The translations under genes were made by a program, and so were the position numbers. Source: Lentzea terrae (GTDB lineage: Bacteria; Actinomycetota; Actinomycetes; Mycobacteriales; Pseudonocardiaceae). From it: a stretch of DNA of 64,000 nt. The DNA is taken from the NCBI RefSeq assembly GCF_003265345.1, contig NZ_QFWW01000021.1:246120-310119 (forward strand), given 5' to 3'. Shown here in pieces: positions 57,694 to 64,000 of the stretch (position 1 is its first letter; every line of letters begins with the position of its first letter). The notes under the pieces were generated by a model. It was not told where the DNA came from. It saw nothing but the letters and a program-made list of their open reading frames with translations, and searched no databases.

Positions 57694-59136
57694 CTAGTTC
57701 CAGAACCCCAGCTTGTGCTCGGCCGCGTAGTCGACCCGCCCGATCGCGCCGGGTGCCAGCGACTGCACGTACTGCCCCTCGGCGAACCGCGGCCACCCCG
57801 GCGAGCCACCACGAGCGAAGTCCGTCCAGGTCTTGATCATGTGGTCGGACAGGCCGCGGTCGTGCGCGAAGTCGTCGTCCGGGAACAGGTAGTCGATGTC
57901 GGCCGAGTGGCGGGCATCGCGGGCAGCGAACTCGAACGCGTACACCGGCGCCTTCGCGGCGTACAGGGTGTTCTGCCGGAACGTCGCCCGCGCCCACACG
58001 CGATCCGTCAGCACCCTTGCCCAGGCCTCCTTCGGCGATGCGAACGAGCCGGCCGGGTACTCGCGCTCGATCTCGGCCGCGCGATCGGGAAACGCCTCCC
58101 GCACCAGCCGCGAGTAGTCCTCAGTGGACATCGGCTCCGGACGGAACAGCTCGACGAAGCTGGTGTGCTCGTCCCGGGTCGCTCCAGCGAGAATCGGCAC
58201 GTCGGCGAACTCGCCCGCCTCCAGTGACTCGGCGGGCGGCCGAGGCAGCAGCGAACCGCCGTACCCGACCGGCTGGAAGATGTTCATGATCTGCGGATGC
58301 TCCAGCAGCTTGGCGACCGGCAGCTGCCGCAGGCACTCGACGTCCGCGCACCCCAGCTCACGCGTGATCATCGCGCCGATCTCCTGGATCTCCGCGACCG
58401 GCCGCCACGCGAGCGACGGCAACGCCTCCAGGTCCGGGTACCAGGCCCCCTTCGGGACGTCCACCAGCGTGAAGGAGCTGTGCATGATCGCCCGGTGGAA
58501 CAGCCGCGACTGCCCGATGAGGTGCGCGCTGACGGCCGTGGCGCCGAACGACACCCCGAACAACGTCACGTTCCCCGGATCCCCGCCGAACGCGGAGATG
58601 TTGCGCTGCACCCACTCCAGCGCCGCGCGCTGGTCGAGCAGCCCGAACTCCCCGGAGTCCGCGAGCCCCGGCAGGCCGAACCCGCCGAACACGCCCATCC
58701 GGTAGTTGAGCGTCACCACGACGACATCCCCTTGCCGCGCAAGACGTTCCGCGTTGAAGTAGTGCCCGGCCCCGATCGCCCCGTCGCCGTGAACCCACAC
58801 CATCACCGGCTTGCGGCCAGTGACCGACGGCGTGGTGACGTTCAGGAACAGGCAGTCCTCGTCGGTGCTCTTCGTCGCCGAGTAGCTGGAGCCGACCTGC
58901 GGACACGGGCTGCCCGGCTTCAGCACGTCCCGCACGCCGCTCCACGCGGCCGCCCTGGCCGGCGGCTGCCACCGCTGCGCCGAGGCGTACGGAACCCCCT
59001 GGAACACCAGGTGCCCGGCGCGCTGATCACCCCTCAGTTGCCCGGTGTCGACGGAAACCACGTTCGACGGCACCGCATCCCCCTTCCCGCACGCGCTCAC
59101 GAAGAGCAGTGCGGCCAACAAGATCCCCCGACGCAA
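57694..59136 (-). CDS. carboxylesterase-family lipoprotein
   Basis: A 480-residue type-B carboxylesterase with a lipoprotein signal (lipobox V-S-A-C, Cys16). D-E-D-C-L-F-L-N-V and N-I-S-A-F-G-G-D-P-G-N-V-T-L-F-G are intact. The nucleophile elbow reads G-V-S-F-G instead of G-E-S-A-G, and the oxyanion segment V-H-G-D-G instead of H-G-G-G, so specificity may be altered. TTG start. It sits beside a TetR regulator on the same strand. Confidence 0.9.
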   Translation of the reverse strand: MRRGILLAALLFVSACGKGDAVPSNVVSVDTGQLRGDQRAGHLVFQGVPYASAQRWQPPARAAAWSGVRDVLKPGSPCPQVGSSYSATKSTDEDCLFLNVTTPSVTGRKPVMVWVHGDGAIGAGHYFNAERLARQGDVVVVTLNYRMGVFGGFGLPGLADSGEFGLLDQRAALEWVQRNISAFGGDPGNVTLFGVSFGATAVSAHLIGQSRLFHRAIMHSSFTLVDVPKGAWYPDLEALPSLAWRPVAEIQEIGAMITRELGCADVECLRQLPVAKLLEHPQIMNIFQPVGYGGSLLPRPPAESLEAGEFADVPILAGATRDEHTSFVELFRPEPMSTEDYSRLVREAFPDRAAEIEREYPAGSFASPKEAWARVLTDRVWARATFRQNTLYAAKAPVYAFEFAARDARHSADIDYLFPDDDFAHDRGLSDHMIKTWTDFARGGSPGWPRFAEGQYVQSLAPGAIGRVDYAAEHKLGFWN

Positions 59137-59141
59137 GATGA

Positions 59142-59708
59142 CTAACCCCCTGTGGCCAGCTCGACGACCGCGACCAGCTCCTTCTCGCAGACGTCGAGAT
59201 CGAGTGCCCCGGACCGCAGCACGACGCCGTTGCGCATCGCGAGGATGAACACCGCCATCACGTCCGGGTCGAACGCGCGGAACTCGCCGGCCTGCTGCCC
59301 CAGCCGCAGCAGCTGAGCGAGTGCCACGTGATCAGAGTCGGCGATGCCCCCGTCGGTCACCGCCGCGTGCGCCCTGATGCGCAGAAACGCGAGCATGTCG
59401 GCCCGGTGCTCCCGGACGAACGCCACGTTGGCGCGCAGAAACGCCGCCAGCTCGTCGCGGGCGCTGGGCTGCCCCATGCGCTCGGTCACGAACGCCTGGA
59501 AGCGCTCCAGGACGTCCGCGAACACCACGTCCACCAGCTCCTGCTTGTTGCGGAAGTGGTACGAGATCAGCCCGGTGCTGCTCAGCCCGGCACGCGCGGC
59601 GATCGCCTTGAACGACGTCTCCGCGTAGTCGAGCTCCGCGATCGTGGCGATCGCGGCCTGCACGATCTGCGCCCGCCGGGCCTGCTCCGTGACCGACTTT
59701 GCTCGCAT
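59142..59708 (-). CDS. TetR-family regulator
   Basis: A 188-residue regulator: S-F-K-A-I-A-A-R-A-G-L-S-S-T-G-L-I-S-Y-H-F-R-N-K-Q-E-L (about 32-58). It precedes the esterase gene by 5 bp and is probably cotranscribed with it. The start ATG lies inside the palindrome TTTGCTC-GCAT-GAGCAAA. Confidence 0.92.
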   Translation of the reverse strand: MRAKSVTEQARRAQIVQAAIATIAELDYAETSFKAIAARAGLSSTGLISYHFRNKQELVDVVFADVLERFQAFVTERMGQPSARDELAAFLRANVAFVREHRADMLAFLRIRAHAAVTDGGIADSDHVALAQLLRLGQQAGEFRAFDPDVMAVFILAMRNGVVLRSGALDLDVCEKELVAVVELATGG

Positions 59709-59715
59709 GAGCAAA
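59698..59715. promoter_or_regulatory. probable TetR operator over the start codon
   Basis: TTTGCTC-GCAT-GAGCAAA, perfect 7-bp arms. The ATG of the TetR gene is inside it. A second, imperfect copy (GAGCAAAA) lies at 59727-59734. Confidence 0.6.
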
Positions 59716-59725
59716 ATTTAGCACA

Positions 59726-60168
59726 GCTGAGCAAAACCGACCCCGGGGTCCACCGGGATCTGGCAGCAGCCCGCGCCGCGACGGCGAAGTACCACGTCCT
59801 CTCACCCGCGATCGCCGACGGCTACACGCCGGTGGACGCCCACTGCGTCGAGTCGCCGGCCGGCGTGATGGGGTGCCACCACGTCAACTTCGCCCTGTTC
59901 GGCGCGCCGCTCGACGTCCGCAAGCCGGCGATCCTGGTCTACCAGCCGACCCCCGCCGGTGGCCGCGAGCTGGTCGCCGTCGAGTACGCCGCGGTCGACC
60001 AGGACCAGAAGCTGGACACCGACAGCGACCGCCCGTACCTGTTCAGGCAGTGCTTCGACGGCCCGATGCCGGCACATGTGGCAGCACAACCCGGCGGGCA
60101 TGTTCGCCCAGTTCAACCCCGCGGGGTCCTGCTGGCCGGCCCGTAGGCACGGACTACCTGACCTGTGA
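59726..60168 (+). pseudogene. decayed secreted-protein gene
   Basis: From about 59726 one frame reads D-L-A-A-A-R-A-A-T-A-K-Y-H, G-Y-T-P-V-D, M-G-C-H-H-V-N, L-V-Y-Q-P and C-F-D-G-P-M-P. At about 60070 the frame shifts by one and continues M-W-Q-H-N-P-A-G-M-F-A-Q-F-N-P-A-G-S-C. In intact actinobacterial homologues, as I recall them, about 13 residues lie between these parts and a signal peptide precedes. So the gene has lost its start, has a short deletion with frameshift, and its normal stop (TGG follows the Cys codon). Confidence 0.7.
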
Positions 60169-60742
60169 CGTCCTCTTCGACGCAGGTCAGGTAGTCCTGC
60201 ACCAACTCGTGCATCGGCACGACCGGCATACCGGGGAACAGCGCCGAGAACTCGTCCGCGGAGTCGCTCACCAGCGCGGGGCTGACGACGTTGACCCGCA
60301 TCGCGCGCGGCAGTTCGAGCGCGGCCGACCGCACGAAGCTGTGCAGCGCACCGCTGATCACGCCGCCGCCGGTGACGCCGGGCCACGGCTGGTCGGCGAA
60401 GATCCCGGACGTCAGCGTGAACGACGCCCCGTCCGCGCAGTGGTGCTGGCCGGTGAGCACCAGGTCGGCCTGGCCGTAGAACTTCGCCCGCATGTTCTCG
60501 TGCAGTCCGTCGGCCGTGAGCGTCCGGAAGTCGTCGAGCGCTCCGTGCGCCGCGACGCACACCACCGCGTCGACCGCCCCGATCTGCCGGTACATCGCCT
60601 CGATCGACTCGTGCGCGGTCAGGTCGACCCGCACGTCGCCTGTGTTGCGTCCGGCCGTGAAGACCTCATGGCCGTTGGTGCGCAACGCGGGCACCAGACG
60701 ACGTCCGATCGTGCCCTCTCCACCTACGACGACGGCCCTCAT
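60113..60742 (-). CDS. short-chain dehydrogenase-like protein
   Basis: A 209-residue atypical SDR without the N-terminal TGxxxGxG: it has V-V-G-G-E-G-T-I-G-R-R-L-V at 4-16, R-N-T-G-D-V-R-V-D-L-T-A-H-E-S-I, and S-G-A-L-H-S-F-V-R-S-A-A-L-E-L-P without YxxxK. Members of this group are uncharacterised. The ATG overlaps the HTH stop (ATGA), so it is regulated with it. Its C-terminus runs over the end of the pseudogene. Confidence 0.88.
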   Translation of the reverse strand: MRAVVVGGEGTIGRRLVPALRTNGHEVFTAGRNTGDVRVDLTAHESIEAMYRQIGAVDAVVCVAAHGALDDFRTLTADGLHENMRAKFYGQADLVLTGQHHCADGASFTLTSGIFADQPWPGVTGGGVISGALHSFVRSAALELPRAMRVNVVSPALVSDSADEFSALFPGMPVVPMHELVQDYLTCVEEDVTGQVVRAYGPASRTPRG

Positions 60743-61557
60743 CCCAGCAACGCCAGCGCATCGGCGTCGGATGATCCGGCCCGCGCGTAGAACAGGCCGA
60801 TCTGCTGGTCGTCGTCCGGCAACGTCAGCGTCTCGTTCGCCAGCCGCATCCGCCCGACCACGGGATGCGCCATCTCCCGCTCGTAGTACGAACACGTCCG
60901 CACCGGCCGCCGCGCCCACATGCGCGCGAACTCCGGACTGTCCACCGCCAGCTGCCCGACGAGCTGCGCCAGCACCGGATCGCCTGGATGCCGTGCCACC
61001 GCCTGATGTAACGCCGCGACGGTCACCAGCGCCTTGGCCGGCCAGTCGCAGTACAACGCCCGGTGGTGCGGATCGAGGAACAGCATCCGCGCGATGTTCG
61101 GCCGCACGCGCGCGTCCGGTGCATCGACCGCGACATGGCCCGCGAGCAGCAGATGCCCCAGCCTGTTCCACGCGAGCACGTCCGCCCGATGATCGATCAC
61201 GACCGCCGGAACCGCCATCACCGCAAGCATTTCCCGCACCGACGGCCTGAGCCGGCTGCGTCGAGCCCTCGGCCGGACCGGTCGCCGCGGAGCCGCCAAC
61301 GTGCGCAGGTGCTCGTGTTCTGCAGCGTCGAGACGCAGCGCCGACGCCAGCGCGTCGATCACCGCAGCCGACGCACTGGCGCTGGCACCCTGCTCGAGAC
61401 GCGTGTAGTAGCCGACGCTCACCCCGGCCAGCTCGGCCAGCTCCTCTCTGCGCAGCCCCGGAACCCGCCGGTGCGTGTGGCCGGGCGGCACTCCCGCCGC
61501 GGCCGGTGTGAGACTTTCCCTGCGGCTGCGCAGAAACCCACCCAGATCGTTGGTCAC
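60739..61557 (-). CDS. MmyB-type XRE regulator
   Basis: A 272-residue regulator of the same kind as that at 52744: F-L-R-S-R-R-E-S-L, R-R-V-P-G-L-R-R-E-E-L-A-E-L-A-G-V-S-V-G-Y-Y-T-R-L-E-Q-G-A and an MmyB-like ligand domain. GTG start. ATGA-coupled to the SDR gene downstream, its likely target. Confidence 0.92.
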   Translation of the reverse strand: MTNDLGGFLRSRRESLTPAAAGVPPGHTHRRVPGLRREELAELAGVSVGYYTRLEQGASASASAAVIDALASALRLDAAEHEHLRTLAAPRRPVRPRARRSRLRPSVREMLAVMAVPAVVIDHRADVLAWNRLGHLLLAGHVAVDAPDARVRPNIARMLFLDPHHRALYCDWPAKALVTVAALHQAVARHPGDPVLAQLVGQLAVDSPEFARMWARRPVRTCSYYEREMAHPVVGRMRLANETLTLPDDDQQIGLFYARAGSSDADALALLG

Positions 61558-61705
61558 CGGCCCATCGTGGCGCGTCCGGCCGCGACGTGCCTGCACCTGC
61601 CGGGGACACCTTCGTGGGTTTGGAAGACGGCCAAACAGCATGCTTTCAGGTTGATCTGCGGGCAATGGGTGGAGCCAAACGGACGCGCGGTTCTACCGTC
61701 CCTGC

Positions 61706-62569
61706 ATGCCTTTGCGGAAATCCACGGTGCGCGGCCGCGAGTTCGGTGACGCGATACGGGCGCTGCTGCGGGCGGCCGGCCTGACCAACCGCGCCGCCGC
61801 CGAGTTGCTGGGCTGGCAGGAGGCCAAGGTCTCGGAACTGATCAACGGCAAGGACGGCACCACGGACGTGGACCTGGCCCAGCTGCTGGGTTTGCTGCGC
61901 ACGCCACCTGCCGAGTTCGACCACCTGATGGCCCTGCACCGCGAGACGAACGTGCGGGACTGGTTGCAGCCCACCAAGTCCGGCATCACGGACCGAGCGC
62001 GCACACTGCGCGAGCACGAGAAGATCGCCTCGAACATCGTCGGCTGGTCGATGAACGTCGTGCACGGCATGTTGCAGGTGCCCGAATACACACGACACCT
62101 GGCGCTCGCCAAGCCGTTGTCCCCGGATGAAGCGCATACGTTGGTGGAGAACCGGACCGCCCGGCAGAAGGCGGTTCTGGACGGGTACCGGACTGTCACG
62201 ATCTTCATGCACGAACAGGCGCTGCGGCTTCCGGTCGGCGACGAACGCGTCATGGCGGAACAGCTGCACCACCTGCTGCGCCTGTCGGTCCGGCCCTACC
62301 TCACGATTCGACTGATTCCCACCGCGTTCGGCCCGCACGCCGGCCTGGCAGGAGACTTCGACCTGCTGAAGTTCAAGAAGATCCCGCCGATCGTCTACGT
62401 CGAGAGCGAGGGGGCTAACGTGTTTCTCGAAGATCAGCCTTCTGTGGATCTCTACGACACCGTGGTGAAGTCACTCGGACGGACGGCGTTGGACGAGTCT
62501 CAAACGAGGAAGCTGATCACCGAAATCATCGGTGAGGAGGCTCGTGATGACCAGGTGGCGCAAGAGTAG
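61706..62569 (+). CDS. XRE regulator with DUF5753 domain
   Basis: A 287-residue protein: an XRE helix-turn-helix (L-T-N-R-A-A-A-E-L-L-G-W-Q-E-A-K-V-S-E-L-I-N-G, about 26-48) and a DUF5753 C-terminal domain (A-S-N-I-V-G-W-S, Q-V-P-E-Y-T-R and Y-V-E-S-E-G-A-N-V-F-L-E-D). This is the WhiJ/Scr1-like actinobacterial class that is nearly always paired with a DUF397 protein, as here. A role in development or as an antitoxin-like regulator is proposed for the class. Confidence 0.94.
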   Translation: MPLRKSTVRGREFGDAIRALLRAAGLTNRAAAELLGWQEAKVSELINGKDGTTDVDLAQLLGLLRTPPAEFDHLMALHRETNVRDWLQPTKSGITDRARTLREHEKIASNIVGWSMNVVHGMLQVPEYTRHLALAKPLSPDEAHTLVENRTARQKAVLDGYRTVTIFMHEQALRLPVGDERVMAEQLHHLLRLSVRPYLTIRLIPTAFGPHAGLAGDFDLLKFKKIPPIVYVESEGANVFLEDQPSVDLYDTVVKSLGRTALDESQTRKLITEIIGEEARDDQVAQE

Positions 62570-62705
62570 CTACAGCGCGAGCGACGGCAACTGCGTTGAG
62601 GTGGGCCGAGGCGTCGGGGTCCGGGACAGCAAGTCGCCGTCCGTCCGGCTTCCGCTCACGGCCCACCAGTGGACTCAGCTGCTGCGCTTGGTCAAGTCGA
62701 GCTAG
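62547..62705 (+). CDS. DUF397 protein
   Basis: A 52-residue protein: W-R-K-S-S-Y-S-A-S-D-G-N-C-V-E-V at the start, V-R-D-S-K near 28 and W-T-Q-L-L-R-L-V near the end, the complete DUF397 pattern. ATG with GAGGAGG 7 bp before it, 23 bp inside the XRE gene. DUF397 proteins are the small partners of DUF5753 regulators. Confidence 0.95.
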   Translation: MTRWRKSSYSASDGNCVEVGRGVGVRDSKSPSVRLPLTAHQWTQLLRLVKSS

Positions 62706-62713
62706 CTCCGCCG

Positions 62714-63652
62714 ATGGAAGCCGATGACTTCCGCAGGCGGCTCGTCCCCGGCGCCGACCTGCGCGGAATCACCTTTCCTCGCATGGACGACTTGCACGGA
62801 ACAGATCTGCGCGGTGCAGACCTCCGCGGCGCCGACCTCCGCAAGATCACCTGGTGGGGTGCCTGCAGTGCCGAGCTCGCCAAGGTGAACCTGTCCGGTG
62901 CGGACCTTCGCGGGGCTGAGATCGAAACCCCGGACTTCGACGGAGCCAACCTCAGGGGCGCCAACCTCTCCGGACTTGATCTCCGGCGCGACCAGTTCGA
63001 AATGACCAGCTTCGAGCGTGCCGACCTCACCGAGGCCGACCTGTCCGGCGTCAACGTCGACGGCGGCAGCTTCGACGGCGCGATGCTGGACGGAGCCAAC
63101 TTCGCCGGCGCCAGGCTGACGTCCTGCACCTTTCGCAACGCCAGCCTGCGCGGCACGAACTTCACCGCGGCCGTGCTCCCCAGCGACCTCTCCGCGTTCG
63201 GCGGCGCCCGTTTCGACTCTTCTACCCAATGGTCCGAGGCCAGGCACGCACAGGCTGTCGCCAACTCGGTCACCGGACTCGACGGCGTTCACGTGTTCAA
63301 CTCACCCGCGCCACCCGCGCCGGCCGTTGCGCCGACGCCACCCGCTCAGCAGCCTCGGCGCAACGGGACAGTGGCGGGCCGCGTTGCCGCGGTTCTGTTC
63401 GGAGCGGGTTTCATCGTCTACGCCGTGCTGTTGGCGACAGGCCAGGTCGGCTTCGTGGGCAGTTTGATCGGGCGCGGCACCGATGTCTCCGAACGCGTGG
63501 TGGGCGTGCTGGCCATGAGCCTGCTGGGGTTGACTCTCGTGGGTGGCGGGGTCTTCGGATTTCCCGAGGATTCGCCGAGCCGCGGGCGGCGCTCTCGCGG
63601 CGGCGGCGGCGTCGACGCCGACAGTTGCGGCTGTGGCATCGACGCCGACTGA
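62714..63652 (+). CDS. membrane-anchored pentapeptide-repeat protein
   Basis: A 312-residue protein. About residues 14-170 are pentapeptide repeats (A-D-L-R-G, A-N-L-S-G and similar), which form a right-handed quadrilateral beta-helix. A Pro/Ala linker (about 200-220) leads to two transmembrane helices (about 231-248 and 265-285) and a G/S/R-rich tail ending C-G-C-G-I-D-A-D. ATG 62714 starts 8 bp after the DUF397 gene and may be cotranscribed. Function unknown. Confidence 0.88.
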   Translation: MEADDFRRRLVPGADLRGITFPRMDDLHGTDLRGADLRGADLRKITWWGACSAELAKVNLSGADLRGAEIETPDFDGANLRGANLSGLDLRRDQFEMTSFERADLTEADLSGVNVDGGSFDGAMLDGANFAGARLTSCTFRNASLRGTNFTAAVLPSDLSAFGGARFDSSTQWSEARHAQAVANSVTGLDGVHVFNSPAPPAPAVAPTPPAQQPRRNGTVAGRVAAVLFGAGFIVYAVLLATGQVGFVGSLIGRGTDVSERVVGVLAMSLLGLTLVGGGVFGFPEDSPSRGRRSRGGGGVDADSCGCGIDAD

Positions 63653-64000
63653 TCAAGGCTTCTTGGCCGGGGGTTGCCAGCCGCCGCTGACCTCCTTGGT
63701 GGGCTTGTGGGGGAAGCGGCGCTGGGCGTACTCCTGCGCGGGCGAGCCCGGCAGGACGTAGAGGGTCTCCGTCTTCTCCTGCAGCGGCCGCAGCACGGTG
63801 TCCATGAAGGACTTGCGGTCGTCGAGGTACGGGCCGAGGACGTCCTCGCCGGCGGGACAGACGGCCAGGCAGTAGCCGGACTTGTAACCGGGCGGCGAGG
63901 CGAGGCTCTGCCACATGGAGGCGCTTTCGGAGTCGGTGACCCTGGCGCGGTAGTCGGCGGCGTCCGCGCTGTCGGCCACCGTCTGCACCCAGTCGGTGAA
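63653..64000 (-). CDS. iron-sulfur (4Fe-4S) protein, C-terminal part
   Basis: The gene runs past the right edge; 115 residues plus stop are visible. They contain G-Y-C-L-A-V-C-P-A-G-E-D, the second half of a 4Fe-4S or related cluster motif, then D-R-K-S-F-M-D and a C-terminal Y-V-L-P-G-S-P-A-Q-E-Y-A. Probably a ferredoxin-like or reductase-like iron-sulfur protein. The N-terminal part is needed to say more. Confidence 0.75.
   Translation of the reverse strand, partial: FTDWVQTVADSADAADYRARVTDSESASMWQSLASPPGYKSGYCLAVCPAGEDVLGPYLDDRKSFMDTVLRPLQEKTETLYVLPGSPAQEYAQRRFPHKPTKEVSGGWQPPAKKP

Noticed and set aside
1..64000. Search for tRNA, rRNA, CRISPR arrays and integrases
   Set aside because: Nothing recognisable by eye; a tRNA and CRISPR scan would settle it.

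Overview
The window is about 71-72% GC-looking actinobacterial chromosome with strong G/C bias at third codon positions, many GTG and TTG starts, and dense ATGA/GTGA overlaps. A PknG-GlnX-GlnH signalling operon, a CmtR-type metal sensor, many one-gene transcription factors and a large secreted subtilase fit a soil actinomycete, most likely of the Pseudonocardiaceae (Lentzea/Saccharothrix-like). That placement is inference from gene content only. No rRNA, tRNA, CRISPR array or prophage was seen.

Layout. 1-5.6 kb: a gene start cut by the left edge, a DUF4240 gene, RNA helicase HrpA and a hypothetical gene. 5.5-10.2 kb: a HxlR/SnoaL-like divergent pair, then a sugar ABC operon (binding lipoprotein, permease, ATPase) divergent from its LacI regulator with paired operators. 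10.2-18.0 kb: a minus-strand signalling operon reading glnX, glnH, pknG, PP2C phosphatase, secreted Cys protein, hydrolase. A 5'-truncated TnpB (IS605 OrfB) element on the opposite strand sits exactly between glnX and glnH. 18-25 kb: TetR/VOC, a SNF2 helicase plus SWIM protein pair leading a five-gene overlapping run, and a WYL regulator. 25-37 kb: small regulators, two tiny zinc-finger ORFs, an ECF sigma factor with a membrane partner, acetyltransferases, a stress-type protein, a second TetR of the same subfamily with NmrA-like oxidoreductase, a HAD phosphatase, and an ECF sigma factor with a miniature YCII-like partner. 37-43.9 kb: an IF-1 paralogue behind a GNAT gene and leader peptide, a TetR/SDR cassette flanked by copies of the lysE 3' end, LysE, VOC, AraC, an amino-acid racemase. 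44-47.2 kb: subtilase. 47-53.6 kb: YCII, VOC, RraA, MFS/DeoR/HAD, SDR/HTH. 53.6-57.7 kb: an alcohol dehydrogenase, a tautomerase-like gene, cmtR and a cation efflux gene, converging on a VKOR/DsbA pair. 57.7-64 kb: esterase, TetR, a decayed pseudogene, SDR/HTH, an XRE-DUF397-pentapeptide trio, and the end of an iron-sulfur protein.

How genes work together. Most of the window is small self-contained regulator plus enzyme units, many with a recognisable palindrome in the divergent gap. The most coherent larger system is the PknG operon, in which a substrate-binding lipoprotein (GlnH), a four-helix membrane protein (GlnX), a zinc-ribbon kinase (PknG) and a zinc-ribbon PP2C phosphatase are encoded together. 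The features most worth a second look are the TnpB insertion in that operon with its direct-repeat footprint, a ribosome-site-sequestering hairpin in front of a YCII-like protein that has lost the DGPF motif, an operator shared by two TetR paralogues 14 kb apart, lysE-end repeats flanking a TetR/SDR cassette, and three leaderless promoters of the PafBC/RecA-NDp type.
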